Numbered from the stretch's first letter, positions 28,055-39,024 are shown. The stretch: DNA of 64,000 bases from Alphaproteobacteria bacterium (GCA_017635595.1 JAGBLF010000018.1:38664-102663), one strand, 5' to 3'. Numbers and translations are program-made. Notes: generated by a model not told the origin, from the sequence alone.

Positions 28055-31000
28055 GAATTTTCTCCATTTTGTCTTTATCTATTTGAATGGCTTTATCGCT
28101 TAAATAGCGGGCCAGCAGCACTAAATTCGGATTAACGTTGTTTTTATCAAATTTATATACGACAAAAGCCTCGTTTTCGGTATTATAAAAATCCAAATCG
28201 ACATAATCACCACCTTCAACATACAATTTATAAGTAAAATCAGGCTGTCGGTCAGGTTTATCCGCAACGCGGATTATCGGTGTATTTAACATTAATTTTA
28301 ATAAATACATCAATTTTGTTTCTTCTTTCGGATCACTTTTCGGTGAATAGAGGCGACCATAGCGTAAATCCCAGAGGTTAGAATAGGTCCATTGGTGCCA
28401 ATCTAAGTCCATACCAATAAAATCGGCCTCGATTTCCCATACTTGGAATTGGTTATCAAAGCGTATGTAGGCAGCTTTACCGCCGCGCCCTATATCAATA
28501 TCCGTATCGCCGAGATTAAAGGCTTGAACAGTCTCATTTTGGTGTTTGAACAATATCTGAATAACATTAGAGTTTTTATCCTCTATCGGCAATAAATTAA
28601 AGAAAGCCAGATTTTCGGCTTTATTTGATTTGCGTGCAAAGAATTTTGCTTGGGCTGCGGTGGTCAAAAAACGGCGGATTCTCTCTTGTAAAACAGGAAG
28701 ATCCGGCATTTCCGTCAACCGCCATAATCCGTTTTCTCTTACGAAATGCAGAGAGGTTCGATTATTTTTGATTTCAATCGTGTCAATATCATTAATATGC
28801 TCGGTTATTTTCGGGAATGCCGGTTTACCTTCATAAGCATCGATACTGCTGCGATTGATGATTGATACGCCGTAAATACTTACAATGAGAATTAGTGAGC
28901 AAATAAAGGCTAGGCGCCAAAGATTACCGTCAAAAAACAATAAATTTTGTAACGAAAAATGTTTCATTATTCGGATAACGGCGCGCAATAAAAAGATAAA
29001 ACCGAACAACAGCGGTATCAGCCAAATATTGATAAATTTAACACGTTTTGCGGTTTCATCGATGTCATTATATGCCTGATAGCGCAAATCACTGAGTTGT
29101 AATCGATAATCATTAAGACTTTTTCTTATATTGGAAATAGCAACCATTTCATCAGTTGAAAAATTAGTGCGCTCTTCAAAATCTTTTTTGCTCATAATTT
29201 CTTGTAAAGCGATTTTAGCTTTATTAATTTTATTGAAAATCTTCTGCTCTTTTGTTTTATAAACAAACGAATTTAATCGGCGCATGGTTTCGATGCCCTC
29301 AAAGCGTCGGCTTTTGGTTTTTTTGCCGCGCAAACCGATCAGGCTATTACTATCGGTTAAATAGTCCAAGGCATTTAAGACGAAGTTCATATTGTCGTAA
29401 AGGTTGGTTATGTAGTCGCGTTCCAATAAGCCGATTTTTTCCATCCAAAAAGAATCATAAAGAAAATCGGAATCACCGACAACAATAAGTTCAAACGGAT
29501 TATCCGTCTCCAATCCGATGATGTCGGCAGCCATAATTTTTTGCATCGAATCAGGGTGAAAATACTGTAAGATTTCTTTTGGGTTTAAGCCGTCGTAAAC
29601 AACTTTAGATGTCATGGTTGAGGAGATGTCACTGGCCCGCATTAACGGATAAAATTTGATTTTTCCGGCCTCATAAGCATCGGGTTGCGGCGCGACAATC
29701 GAAGCCGATGCAAGCATAATTTCATTCAGGTTGCGTGTGGTTGGGTGCGCCGGGTTCAAATCATCAGACTTTAAGCGAAATTGAATAACATCTTGAGAGA
29801 AAACCGGATTTTCTTTGTAGTCGACAGTGGCATCAACGGTAATGGAATTTTTCAAATCAGCGACGACGTAATCTTTATAAAATTTGATACCCCAAAAATC
29901 TTCAAGCTCACCCAGGTCCGAACTTTGCGGCAGGGCAGAGGTCATACCGTACAAGCGTGAAGATTCATGAGCGGCATCCAACAAAACTAAAAATTTACCG
30001 CCGCTGCGCGAATACTTTTTAACAGCATCAATCATATCGGCAGATAAATGTTGCGGCAATAGTAAGATAACCGCATCATAATCTTTACCGTTAAAATCTT
30101 TTGCATCTTTAATAGTCGTTAAATCATAATTTTCTTTTAAAATGTTCACGGCTTCCCAAGGCTCGGTTAAAATTGTACTGTCTTCGTTGTTTTCTCCGAA
30201 AATCGGCAGAGAAGATATAATCCCTATATTTTTCTTTTTATGATTGAGTAAGTAGAGATTAGTTGTGATTTCCTGCTCTAAGCCGTCGGTGCTTGCACGG
30301 GCAAAAAACGGAATGGTTCGGATATTTTGTAAAGTATCTTCAATAGTCATACCAAAGAGAGCATTTTGGTTTAAATCGATAATAGGAATCGGTTGAACGC
30401 CGTTTGCCAAAGCAATGTCTTCTTCGTTGCTTAAAAATGTCGGATAGTAAATTTTGAAGTCAAAGCGACCGGCAGAGGCATCGCGATACTTTTGCAATAA
30501 AATACGCACATTATCAAAATGTTTGCGTAAACCGGCATTGCGTTGTCCCAATATCGGCGAAAAGTATAATTTTGCCAAAACGGGTTCGGGTTGTGCGCGT
30601 AAAACTTTCTTTGTTTCATTACTTAATGTAAATATTTTTTCCTGTGTGGCATCAAATTGAATTTGGCGCATTAAATTGTTGGCTGTAATATTAATCCCTA
30701 AAAATGCCGCAAAAAGAAACAGCCAGCAAGTTACAATGTAGGCTTTATTGGTCGAGTTAATACTGCCGGAGGTGCCGGAAGTCTTAAAGTTGATGATAAG
30801 AGTCGTTGTAAAATTACAAAAAAAGATCAGTGAAGCAAAAAAGACTATATCGCGCAGTTCCAACAAACCATGCGTTAGGGTATCGAAATGACTGAGAAAG
30901 CTGAATGATGCAATAACATCGACAATGGTATCCGAAAAAAATAAACGGCAGAAGGATAATATGTAGTCAATACCGCTCCAGAAGAAGAATAAATTGGCAA

Positions 31001-31505
31001 TAACGGCCAAAACCAGAGCGATAACCTGATTTTTGGTTAAGGCGGACATGGTTTCTGAAATTGCCAACATACAGCCGGCCAAAACAAAACCGGCAACATA
31101 TCCGAGCATAATAACCTGATTATCCGGTGTACCCAGCAAATTAACGGTTATCCACAGCGGAAATGTTAAAATTAAGGCTAAACCGCAGAATAGCCAGGCC
31201 GCCAAAAATTTTCCCCATACCAACGAATTGACAGTGACAGGCATGGTAACAATCTGAACAACGGTTTTATGACGAAATTCTTCACTCCATAAGCGCATGG
31301 ATATACCGGGTACAAACAAAAGATACAACCACGGCAAATAGCTAAACATGGACAATAAATCGGCTTCGCCGCGGTTAAATAAATCGCCGAAATATAAGGC
31401 AAAAGAACCATTTAACAAAATAAAAGCGACTAAATAAACATAAGCAACCGGTGATACGAAATAGTGCAGTAGTTCATATTTGGCAACGGTAAATATACTC
31501 TTCAT
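28035..31505 (-). CDS. GldF/GldG/DUF4340-type ABC fusion protein
   Basis: A single 1156-residue protein joins three parts usually encoded separately. Residues 1-240 are a six-helix ABC-2 permease (KYELLHYFVSPVAYVYLVAF at the start). About 255-800 is a GldG/ABC-auxiliary-like extracytoplasmic domain bounded by membrane helices (about 255-280 and 810-830). About 850-1156 is a region resembling DUF4340 (LTEMPDLPVLQERI, RIRRFLTTAAQ). With the ATPase encoded one base upstream it should form an ABC system; in Bacteroidota the homologues serve gliding, elsewhere the substrate is unknown. No premature stop breaks the frame, so the fusion appears functional. Confidence 0.85.
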   Translation of the reverse strand: MKSIFTVAKYELLHYFVSPVAYVYLVAFILLNGSFALYFGDLFNRGEADLLSMFSYLPWLYLLFVPGISMRLWSEEFRHKTVVQIVTMPVTVNSLVWGKFLAAWLFCGLALILTFPLWITVNLLGTPDNQVIMLGYVAGFVLAGCMLAISETMSALTKNQVIALVLAVIANLFFFWSGIDYILSFCRLFFSDTIVDVIASFSFLSHFDTLTHGLLELRDIVFFASLIFFCNFTTTLIINFKTSGTSGSINSTNKAYIVTCWLFLFAAFLGINITANNLMRQIQFDATQEKIFTLSNETKKVLRAQPEPVLAKLYFSPILGQRNAGLRKHFDNVRILLQKYRDASAGRFDFKIYYPTFLSNEEDIALANGVQPIPIIDLNQNALFGMTIEDTLQNIRTIPFFARASTDGLEQEITTNLYLLNHKKKNIGIISSLPIFGENNEDSTILTEPWEAVNILKENYDLTTIKDAKDFNGKDYDAVILLLPQHLSADMIDAVKKYSRSGGKFLVLLDAAHESSRLYGMTSALPQSSDLGELEDFWGIKFYKDYVVADLKNSITVDATVDYKENPVFSQDVIQFRLKSDDLNPAHPTTRNLNEIMLASASIVAPQPDAYEAGKIKFYPLMRASDISSTMTSKVVYDGLNPKEILQYFHPDSMQKIMAADIIGLETDNPFELIVVGDSDFLYDSFWMEKIGLLERDYITNLYDNMNFVLNALDYLTDSNSLIGLRGKKTKSRRFEGIETMRRLNSFVYKTKEQKIFNKINKAKIALQEIMSKKDFEERTNFSTDEMVAISNIRKSLNDYRLQLSDLRYQAYNDIDETAKRVKFINIWLIPLLFGFIFLLRAVIRIMKHFSLQNLLFFDGNLWRLAFICSLILIVSIYGVSIINRSSIDAYEGKPAFPKITEHINDIDTIEIKNNRTSLHFVRENGLWRLTEMPDLPVLQERIRRFLTTAAQAKFFARKSNKAENLAFFNLLPIEDKNSNVIQILFKHQNETVQAFNLGDTDIDIGRGGKAAYIRFDNQFQVWEIEADFIGMDLDWHQWTYSNLWDLRYGRLYSPKSDPKEETKLMYLLKLMLNTPIIRVADKPDRQPDFTYKLYVEGGDYVDLDFYNTENEAFVVYKFDKNNVNPNLVLLARYLSDKAIQIDKDKMEKILEIIRQ

Positions 31506-31506
31506 C

Positions 31507-32235
31507 TCAGTCCTCCTGCTCGGTTATATGCCGAAATGCTTCCGAAAGAGTTTGGCATTTTGTTTTAGTCAGAATTTGTTTTAATGTTCCGTCGGCTTTA
31601 ATTTTACCCTTATCAATAATAATGATGCGGTTGCATACCGTTTCGGCTTCTTCAAGCAGGTGAGTGGAAATTAAAATGGTTTTTTCGGCTGCCATTTGTT
31701 TAATAAGCGAACGGATATGGTCTTTTTGGTTAGGGTCCAAGCCGTCTGTCGGTTCATCTAAAAGCAGTATCGGCGGATTATGCAAAATACTTTGCGCAAA
31801 TCCGACACGGCGCTGATAACCTTTGGACAGACATTCGTTTTTTTGCTGCATTACGCCGGAAATGTTGGCAGTTTGAGCCGCTTTAGTAACCGCATCTTTA
31901 TTCAAGCCGCGCAATTCTGCCATATAGCATAAAAACATTTTAACGCTGATATCCGGATACAAAGGGGAGCCTTCCGGCAAAAAACCGATGTTTTGCTTGG
32001 CATATAAGGCATGGTCTGCGATATTTTTACCCAAAACTTCAATGGTTCCGGCGCTTGGTGCTAAATAGCCGGCAATCATATTCATCAATGTCGATTTACC
32101 GGCACCGTTCGGTCCGAGCAAGGCAATAATGTCACCGGTATAAGCTGAAAAAGAAATATTTTGAACGGCATGAAGGGAGTCAAAATCCTTTTTCAAATCG
32201 GTGACAGACAATGTCGGGTTATTATTTTTTTTCAT
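31507..32235 (-). CDS. ABC transporter ATPase (GldA-like)
   Basis: It is 242 residues with Walker A LLGPNGAGKSTL, a weakly canonical signature SKGYQRRVGFAQ and Walker B PILLLDEPTDGLDP, followed by the H-loop ISTHLLEE. The one-base gap to the fused permease gene makes them partners. The start overlaps the AnmK-like stop by 14 bases. Confidence 0.93.
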   Translation of the reverse strand: MKKNNNPTLSVTDLKKDFDSLHAVQNISFSAYTGDIIALLGPNGAGKSTLMNMIAGYLAPSAGTIEVLGKNIADHALYAKQNIGFLPEGSPLYPDISVKMFLCYMAELRGLNKDAVTKAAQTANISGVMQQKNECLSKGYQRRVGFAQSILHNPPILLLDEPTDGLDPNQKDHIRSLIKQMAAEKTILISTHLLEEAETVCNRIIIIDKGKIKADGTLKQILTKTKCQTLSEAFRHITEQED

Positions 32236-33325
32236 AGATTTCTCCTCCGGTCATCGGTGCAAAGGCCCCCGTGGTTGTCGGAAATGTTAAAGGCAGACCG
32301 TAAATCCGACGTACGGCATTGAAGGCCGTTGCCTGCGCACCGACAGCTTGTAGTTTCGGGTGTATCTCCTGAATGCTTTTAAGCGAGCGCGGTGCAAAAT
32401 TTTGTTTAATAAAACGTACCAGCGACGGATTTTTCTGTCCTTCGCCGGACAAATAGATATTTTGCGGTATTGCCGGCAAAAAGTCAAGAGCTGCCTGATA
32501 AATTGCTTCGGCTATAAAGCTGGTTGCCGTTGCCGCACCGTCTTCTAAAGACAATCCTTCCAAATGTTCTTTTTTATCACTGAAACATAAAATATCCAAA
32601 GATTTCGGTGGGGCTTTTCTTAAAAATTTGTGATGCAAAAGCGACTGAACGATTTGATTGTGTGCTTTACCGGTAATGGCAAGCTTTCCGTTGTAATCGG
32701 TTTGCATATTGGCGTGACGGAAAGTCCAGTCTTCAATCATGGCTAACCCCGGCGCACAGTCAAAGGCCATAATTTTTCCGAATTCGCTCAAATACATTAA
32801 GGTGCTGACAGCATCTAAATTAATAAACAAAATCGGTTTTTCCATATCGAGAGTAATCGCGTTGAAAAAGCCCGGAGACAATGGTGAAGCTTGGCCGCCG
32901 GCCAAAAGGTCAGCTTTATGGAAGTGGGTGACAACGGTTTGTGACAAGATTTTGCATACCAGATGTCCGTCCTCAATTTGGTAAGAACATTGATGTTCCG
33001 GGTCATTAAATATGGTTAAACCGTCAATACCGATTTGATCATAGTTTTTTTTGTCGGTAAAATCATTGATAGCTTCAGCATAAAAAGCACTGATATTTTC
33101 ACGCACATTTTGTACTTCAGAGCTGCTTTCCAAATCATCAAACGTCCACCCGCGTTTACTGATTAATTTGCGGATATCCAAAGCCAAATTTTCAGGATAA
33201 GGCACAATTCGCGAATCAATATATTCTTGAACATCTATGCCGTCGGTGCTGATGAGCGCAAGTTCAATAGAATTAAGGCTGGCGCCGCCGTATAAACCGA
33301 GAGAATTCAAACTTTTTATTATCAT
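32222..33325 (-). CDS. AnmK-like protein (anhydro-MurNAc kinase homologue) with altered active site
   Basis: Overall it matches anhydro-N-acetylmuramic acid kinase: GGQASPLSPGFF in the sugar region, FDCAPGLAMIEDW (normally FDTGPGN) and an ADP-binding C-terminal half with YLSGEGQKNPSLV. Key motifs have drifted. The N-terminal phosphate loop, usually SGTSLDG, reads GGASLNS, and the NIGGIAN block reads INLDAVS. It may have lost or changed kinase activity. Length (367) is normal. It is the first gene of the minus-strand ABC-2 operon and is divergent from tyrS. Confidence 0.75.
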   Translation of the reverse strand: MIIKSLNSLGLYGGASLNSIELALISTDGIDVQEYIDSRIVPYPENLALDIRKLISKRGWTFDDLESSSEVQNVRENISAFYAEAINDFTDKKNYDQIGIDGLTIFNDPEHQCSYQIEDGHLVCKILSQTVVTHFHKADLLAGGQASPLSPGFFNAITLDMEKPILFINLDAVSTLMYLSEFGKIMAFDCAPGLAMIEDWTFRHANMQTDYNGKLAITGKAHNQIVQSLLHHKFLRKAPPKSLDILCFSDKKEHLEGLSLEDGAATATSFIAEAIYQAALDFLPAIPQNIYLSGEGQKNPSLVRFIKQNFAPRSLKSIQEIHPKLQAVGAQATAFNAVRRIYGLPLTFPTTTGAFAPMTGGEIYEKK

Positions 33326-33339
33326 ATAAATTAATCCTG

Positions 33340-33367
33340 TTGCAATAGCAAAATTGTATGATAATAT
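33340..33367 (+). promoter_or_regulatory. Promoter for tyrS
   Basis: TTGCAA (33340-33345) and TAATAT (33362-33367) are 16 bases apart in the tyrS/anmK-like divergent gap, 46 bases before tyrS. Confidence 0.6.
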
Positions 33368-33412
33368 ACGTTAAAAATTAGTATAAATTAACGAAAGGGA
33401 CAGAGGTCTGAG

Positions 33413-34663
33413 ATGACAAAATTTAAATCGGAATTCTTAAATATAATGCAAGAGCGCGGTTTTTACAATCAATGCACAAACATAGAGGGGTTTGATGACT
33501 ACCTTTATGAGTGCGAAAGTAAGGGTAAACCGGCTGTGGGTTATTTGGGTTCCGATCCGACGGGAGACAGCTTGCACGTCGGGCATATAGTGCCGTTAAT
33601 GATGCTTCGTTGGTTTCAAAAGTGCGGACATAAACCGTTAACTTTGGTTGGCGGTGCAACGGCTCGTATCGGCGATCCGTCCGGAAAAGATAAATTGCGC
33701 CCGTTTTTGGATGAAGAAACATTGGCGCACAATATTACAGGGCTGAAGAAATCGTTTTCCAAGTTTTTGCAATTCGGTGACGGTGCCACAGATGCCGTTA
33801 TGGTTGATAACTGGGATTGGTTTAAAGATATTAATTATCTGGCCTTTTTGCGCGATATAGGAACTTGCTATTCGGTTAACCGTATGCTGACTATGGATAG
33901 CGTTAAAAGCCGTTTGGAACGTGAACAGCCGATGTCGTTTTTGGAATTTAACTACATGCTTTTGCAAGGCTATGATTTTTGTGTTTTGCTGCAAAAATAC
34001 GGGTGCCGCGCGCAAATTGCCGGTGCCGATCAATGGGGTAACATAACCTCCGGAACCGAGCTCGGCCGCCGTCGCTATGATACAGAATTGTTTGGGTTTA
34101 CCAGTCCGATTATTACCGATTCTGCCGGTAAAAAAATGGGCAAATCCGAAGGCAATGCCGTTTGGATTAACGACGAAAAATTGCCGTCTTATGACTACTA
34201 TCAATATTTCCGTAATATCGGTGATGCCGAAGTCGGCAAGTGCCTGCGTATTTTTACCGATTTGCCGATGGATGAAATTTATCGTTTGGAAAAATTACAA
34301 GATAAAGAAATCAACGAAGCCAAGAAAATTTTGGCTTTTGAAGCGACCAAAATTTGCCGCGGCCCGGAAGAAGCTCAGTCAGCTCAGGAAACAGCCGTTA
34401 AGACTTTTGAACAAGGTGCGGCCGGCGGTGATTTACCGACACTTAGCGCTGATTTGAATGCCGGTATAGGTGTTTTGGATGCGTTTTTACAAATCGGATT
34501 CGTTGCCAGCAAAGGCGAGGCTCGTCGTTTGATTAAACAAGCCGGTTTAAAAATCAATGATAAACCGGTTACCGATGAAAATTATGTAATTACAACGGCC
34601 GATATTGTTGACGGTGTCGTTAAAATCGCACAGGGCAAAAAGAAATTCGGTTTGATTAAATAA
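33413..34663 (+). CDS. tyrS: Tyrosyl-tRNA synthetase
   Basis: It charges tRNA-Tyr. The 416-residue class I enzyme shows the HIGH-type HVGH (55-58), the Tyr-binding QGYDFC and ADQWGN blocks, a KMSKS-type KMGKS (about 240) and a C-terminal S4 RNA-binding domain (GEARRLIKQAGLKIND). A clear GAAAGGGAC binding site is upstream. It is monocistronic. Confidence 0.97.
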   Translation: MTKFKSEFLNIMQERGFYNQCTNIEGFDDYLYECESKGKPAVGYLGSDPTGDSLHVGHIVPLMMLRWFQKCGHKPLTLVGGATARIGDPSGKDKLRPFLDEETLAHNITGLKKSFSKFLQFGDGATDAVMVDNWDWFKDINYLAFLRDIGTCYSVNRMLTMDSVKSRLEREQPMSFLEFNYMLLQGYDFCVLLQKYGCRAQIAGADQWGNITSGTELGRRRYDTELFGFTSPIITDSAGKKMGKSEGNAVWINDEKLPSYDYYQYFRNIGDAEVGKCLRIFTDLPMDEIYRLEKLQDKEINEAKKILAFEATKICRGPEEAQSAQETAVKTFEQGAAGGDLPTLSADLNAGIGVLDAFLQIGFVASKGEARRLIKQAGLKINDKPVTDENYVITTADIVDGVVKIAQGKKKFGLIK

Positions 34664-34670
34664 CTAAATA

Positions 34671-34701
34671 AAAACGTCGCGATTTAAAGCGGCGTTTTTT
34701 T
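34671..34701. terminator. Bidirectional terminator between tyrS and the binding-protein gene
   Basis: ACGTCGC (34674-34680) pairs with GCGGCGT (34689-34695, one G-T) around an eight-base loop, with A before and T after, so it can act for both converging genes. Confidence 0.8.
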
Positions 34702-35812
34702 AATATACCTTGGTATAATTTTCATCTTCATACTTATAAACGGCGTAACTTTCGTTGACTTTCGGAGCGCCGTTATGAAACATTTTGTTGCCGAATTCGG
34801 TGCGGATGTTTTTATCGTTCAAGTGAGCGGAAATTTTGTTATAATCAAAAGATTTGGCTTTTTTCACTAAACTTTCCCACAATTTAACGGCCGAATAACC
34901 GTAAAGCGATAATCCTTCAAACTCGAAGCCGCTGAGGCGTAATTTTACCAAAGTTTCAGCAAAATCCGGATCATCATTTTGACCTCTGAGCTCCATAAAA
35001 TAAGTGTTATCGGCCAAATAGCCTAAATAATCGAAATAATCCTTGGTGACAGCATATTTGTTGGTGAACAGAATAAATGAATCACTTTCTTCTTTTAACT
35101 GGCGTGCCATTTTACGGATATTTTTAGAAGTTCCGAGTAAAAAGGCTATCTGATTCCCGTCTTTTAAAACAAGTTCGGATAATTTGCTGTAATCTTTTTG
35201 TGTCATGCCGTAAGTATAGAGTTTGACGACAATGGATTTGCCGTGCTTTTTAAATTCATCAACAATGGCGTTAGCCTCCTCCATGCTTTCCACCTCGGTG
35301 TCATTGGTGATAACCGCGACTTTTTTGCCGGCAAACGCCTGATTGTAGTAATTAAAGAAATCTTTGGCTTGCTGATGTGTATAACCGAGCATTTTAACCA
35401 AGCCTTTTTTTATGGTTTTCGCCTGCGTATAGTTGACTGTTGTCGGAATAATTTGAAAAATATGAGCTGTGGCATAAACATCGGCCACTTCATCAAACGA
35501 GTTAGCACAATACGGACCGATAACGAGTGCAATTTGTTTTTCTTTTTGCACGGCAAGCATTTGCGCGGTGGATATGGCAATACTGTTGTTACATTGGTCG
35601 TCTACGGAAAGAAAATCTATTTTTTTTCCGAGCAGGCCGCCGTTATTGTTTATTTCTTCAATAGCACGCTTAACACCTTTGTTAAGCTCGATTCCCTGCT
35701 GGTCATAATCTCCGGCCTTAGGCGCAACTAAAGCGACTGTCATTTCGGAATATGCCGGACCGGACAATAATATCAGTAAAAAACTGACTATATATAAAAA
35801 CAACCACCGCAT
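34700..35812 (-). CDS. Orphan ABC substrate-binding protein (Leu/Ile/Val-binding family)
   Basis: A signal peptide (about 22 residues, ending GPAYS) leads a 370-residue two-lobe type I binding protein. Family markers are MTVALVAPKAGDYDQQGIELNKG, INNNGGLLGKKI and VIGPYCANSFDEVADVY. Ligands in the family are branched-chain amino acids or related small molecules. No LivHMGF permease or ATPase genes are adjacent, so either partners are elsewhere or it serves as a sensor subunit. Confidence 0.85.
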   Translation of the reverse strand: MRWLFLYIVSFLLILLSGPAYSEMTVALVAPKAGDYDQQGIELNKGVKRAIEEINNNGGLLGKKIDFLSVDDQCNNSIAISTAQMLAVQKEKQIALVIGPYCANSFDEVADVYATAHIFQIIPTTVNYTQAKTIKKGLVKMLGYTHQQAKDFFNYYNQAFAGKKVAVITNDTEVESMEEANAIVDEFKKHGKSIVVKLYTYGMTQKDYSKLSELVLKDGNQIAFLLGTSKNIRKMARQLKEESDSFILFTNKYAVTKDYFDYLGYLADNTYFMELRGQNDDPDFAETLVKLRLSGFEFEGLSLYGYSAVKLWESLVKKAKSFDYNKISAHLNDKNIRTEFGNKMFHNGAPKVNESYAVYKYEDENYTKVY

Positions 35813-35885
35813 AAAGTTATACTTATCATTAAAACATCGGCTTAGTATAACAAATAAATTTGTTTTTGCAAATACTATTAAAGTA

Positions 35886-35914
35886 TTGCCAACACAACAG
35901 GAATGATATACAAT
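35886..35914 (+). promoter_or_regulatory. Promoter for uvrA
   Basis: TTGCCA (35886-35891) and TACAAT (35909-35914), 17 bases apart. I saw no convincing LexA box overlapping it. Confidence 0.5.
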
Positions 35915-35934
35915 CCGTCGCTATGGAGTAAAAA

Positions 35935-38754
35935 ATGGCTGAAAATAAATACATTGAAATTAAAGGCGCGCGCCAACACAACTTAAAAAACATTAATGTC
36001 AATATCCCGAAGAATAAATTAACGGTTATTACCGGATTATCGGGTTCGGGTAAATCTTCGCTGGCATTTGATACAATCTATGCCGAGGGACAACGCCGTT
36101 ATGTTGAAAGCTTATCGGTATACGCGCGCCAATTTTTGGATTTGATGAGCAAGCCGGATGTCGATTCGATAGAAGGTTTATCGCCGGCTATTTCAATCGA
36201 GCAAAAAACAATTTCACATAATCCGCGCTCAACCGTCGGTACGGTGACTGAGATTTATGATTATATGCGCTTGTTGTGGGCACGTGCCGGCACGCCGTAT
36301 TCTCCGGCAACGGGTTTGCCGATTGAGGCTCAGTCATCTTCGCAGATGGTGGATAAAATTTTGGAATATCCGGAGGGCAGTAAAATTATTTTATTGGCAC
36401 CGATTGCCCGCGGTAAAAAAGGCGAGTTTAAAAAAGAATTCGCCGAGTTGCAGAAAAAAGGTTTTCAGCGTTTGGATGTTGACGGTGAAATCTATAATAT
36501 CGACGAATTGCCGGCCTTGAATAAAAACATTAAGCACGATATTGAAGTGGTTGTCGACAGGCTGATTATCAAAGACGGTATAAATACGCGGTTGGCGCAG
36601 TCGGTAGAAACGGCCTTAAAATTAAGCGATGGTATTTTATATGTCGAAAATATGGCCGATAAATCAAGGAAAACCTTTTCTTCAAAATTTGCCTGTCCGG
36701 TTTCCGGCTTTACGATAGAAGAAATCGAGCCGCGTTTGTTTTCGTTCAATAATCCCGAAGGAGCCTGCCCGCATTGCGGCGGCTTAGGCGCAAGTTTGTA
36801 TATGGATCCGGAATTAGTCGTTCCGAATGAAAATCTAAGTTTGGCAAATGGGGCTATTGCGCCGTGGTCAGTCAGCAGTCATTCGATTTTTTATCGCCAA
36901 ACGCTTAACTCGCTGTGTGAATATCTGGAAATATCCAACAAAACGCCATGGAAAGATTTGCCGGCGTATGCGCAGGAAATGATTCTATACGGTTCGGGTA
37001 ACAAATGTGTACCGATGGTTTACTCCAAATGGGTAACCGATAAACCGTTTGAAGGCGTTATTCCGAATATGGAACGCCGTTTTTTGGAAACCGATTCGGC
37101 GGTGGTACGCGAGGAATTATCACATTATCAATCGGCAGCTCCGTGCGAGGTTTGTCATGGCAAACGCTTAAAGCCGGAAGCATTGGCAGTTAAGATTTGC
37201 GGTAAAGACATTATGGAAGTAACGGCGATGTCGATTAAGCAGGCTTTGCCGTGGTTTAAAGCGGTTGAAGAACAACTTAGCCCGCAAAAAAGAGAAATTG
37301 CCCGCAAAATCGTTAAAGAAATCGTCGAAAGATTGAGCTTTTTGAATAATGTCGGACTGGATTATCTGAATTTGTCGCGGCAATCAGGTACGCTTTCCGG
37401 TGGCGAAGCACAGCGGATTCGTTTGGCTTCGCAAATCGGTACGGGACTGACCGGTGTGATGTACGTTTTAGACGAGCCGTCTATCGGTTTGCACCAAAGG
37501 GATAATGATAAATTGCTTGACAGTTTGACACGACTACGTGATATCGGCAATACGGTTATTGTGGTTGAGCATGATGAAGACGCGATGCGTGCGGCTGATT
37601 ATTTAGTTGATATGGGCCCTCTTGCCGGTTCAAAAGGCGGTGAAGTCACGGCCTGCGGCACGGTTGATGAAGTTTTGAAAAATCCGAACAGTTTAACCGC
37701 TAAATATTTAAACGGTGAAAAATGTATTCCGGTACCGCCGAAACGTCGTAAAGGTAACGGCAAGTTTTTGGAATTAAAAGGCGCGCGTGTCAATAATCTT
37801 AAAGATGTCGATTTGAAAATCCCGCTCGGGACTTTTACCTGCGTGACCGGTATTTCCGGTTCGGGTAAATCATCGCTGATTTTGGAAACGTTGTTTAAGG
37901 CGGTGGATAAAGAATTAAACGGTAGCCGCGTGCCGCCCGGAGCTTATGATAAGCTTATAGGTATTGAAAATATCGATAAAGTTATTGATATCGACCAATC
38001 GCCGATCGGGCGGACACCGCGTTCTAACCCGGCAACCTATACCGGTGTATTTACCAATATCCGCGATTGGTTTGCCGAATTGCCGGAAGCTAAAGCACGC
38101 GGTTATACATCGGGATATTTTTCATTCAATGTGCCGGGCGGACGCTGTGAAGCCTGCAAAGGCGACGGCGTGATGAAAATCGAAATGAACTTCTTGCCGG
38201 ATGTTTATGTTCCGTGTGATGCTTGTCACGGCACACGCTATAATCGCGAAACACTGGAAGTAAAATTTAAGGATAAATCAATAGCTGACGTTTTGGATAT
38301 GACGATTGATGATGCCTATAAGTTTTTTGAAAACATTCCGCCGATAAAGCGTCGTTTGGATTTACTGCGCCGTGTCGGTTTGGGATACGTTAAACTCGGA
38401 CAGCCGGCTCCGACTTTATCAGGCGGTGAAGCGCAACGTATAAAACTTTCGAAGGAGCTGAGCAAAAAAGCCACCGGTAAAACACTGTATATCTTAGACG
38501 AACCGACAACCGGTCTGCATTTTGAAGATATCAAGCATTTGTTGAATGTTCTTGAAATGCTGGTTGATGAGGGCAATACGGTGGTCGTTATCGAGCATAA
38601 TCTGGATGTGATAAAAACCGCGGATTATATTGTGGATGTCGGGCCGGAAGGCGGCGACGGCGGCGGCGAAATTATAGCCACCGGCACACCGGAAGAAGTC
38701 GCCAAAAACAAACGCAGTTTTACCGGTAAATATCTGAAAGGCAAGCTCGGTTAA
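35935..38754 (+). CDS. uvrA: Excinuclease ABC subunit A
   Basis: UvrA is the damage-sensing ATPase of nucleotide excision repair. The 939-residue protein has Walker [10 protein letters not shown] (34-42) and GISGSGKSS (about 640), both signature motifs LSGGEAQRI, and the zinc-finger cysteines ([22 protein letters not shown] and CDACHGTR). Its TAA stop shares the TTAA sequence with the opposing HTH gene's stop. Confidence 0.97.
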   Translation: MAENKYIEIKGARQHNLKNINVNIPKNKLTVITGLSGSGKSSLAFDTIYAEGQRRYVESLSVYARQFLDLMSKPDVDSIEGLSPAISIEQKTISHNPRSTVGTVTEIYDYMRLLWARAGTPYSPATGLPIEAQSSSQMVDKILEYPEGSKIILLAPIARGKKGEFKKEFAELQKKGFQRLDVDGEIYNIDELPALNKNIKHDIEVVVDRLIIKDGINTRLAQSVETALKLSDGILYVENMADKSRKTFSSKFACPVSGFTIEEIEPRLFSFNNPEGACPHCGGLGASLYMDPELVVPNENLSLANGAIAPWSVSSHSIFYRQTLNSLCEYLEISNKTPWKDLPAYAQEMILYGSGNKCVPMVYSKWVTDKPFEGVIPNMERRFLETDSAVVREELSHYQSAAPCEVCHGKRLKPEALAVKICGKDIMEVTAMSIKQALPWFKAVEEQLSPQKREIARKIVKEIVERLSFLNNVGLDYLNLSRQSGTLSGGEAQRIRLASQIGTGLTGVMYVLDEPSIGLHQRDNDKLLDSLTRLRDIGNTVIVVEHDEDAMRAADYLVDMGPLAGSKGGEVTACGTVDEVLKNPNSLTAKYLNGEKCIPVPPKRRKGNGKFLELKGARVNNLKDVDLKIPLGTFTCVTGISGSGKSSLILETLFKAVDKELNGSRVPPGAYDKLIGIENIDKVIDIDQSPIGRTPRSNPATYTGVFTNIRDWFAELPEAKARGYTSGYFSFNVPGGRCEACKGDGVMKIEMNFLPDVYVPCDACHGTRYNRETLEVKFKDKSIADVLDMTIDDAYKFFENIPPIKRRLDLLRRVGLGYVKLGQPAPTLSGGEAQRIKLSKELSKKATGKTLYILDEPTTGLHFEDIKHLLNVLEMLVDEGNTVVVIEHNLDVIKTADYIVDVGPEGGDGGGEIIATGTPEEVAKNKRSFTGKYLKGKLG

Positions 38755-38993
38755 TTTTCACGGCATTCTTCAAAAACAATGCGTATTCTTTTGCCGTAAA
38801 AATTCAACAATCGGCGAAATGCCGAATACTGAAGGAATTTACCGATTTCCATGCCTTCGATGATTCGTGCCGGCAAATTGGTTTGGGTAGCAACGGTACG
38901 CAGGTAAAGCCGCCGAGCGTTTCGTTCTTGCCATAAGGCGTACCCGATTTCACGCAAAGTTTGCTTATCTATTTCATTATAATATTTGGACAT
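38751..38993 (-). CDS. Small HTH (XRE-like) regulator
   Basis: Met 38993 lies 7 bases after AGAGGAG, giving 80 residues ([20 protein letters not shown]...). The region [20 protein letters not shown] followed by [20 protein letters not shown] reads as an XRE-type helix-turn-helix, ending in a short hydrophobic strand (KRIRIVFEE). It is probably a DNA-binding regulator. Its leader is an exceptionally structured RNA that ends in an intrinsic terminator just before this gene, and whose CUCCUC segments can pair with this gene's ribosome binding site. It overlaps uvrA tail to tail by four bases. Confidence 0.75.
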   Translation of the reverse strand: MSKYYNEIDKQTLREIGYALWQERNARRLYLRTVATQTNLPARIIEGMEIGKFLQYSAFRRLLNFYGKRIRIVFEECREN

Positions 38994-39024
38994 TTTTGAA
39001 CTCCTCTTTTTGCTGATTTGAAAC

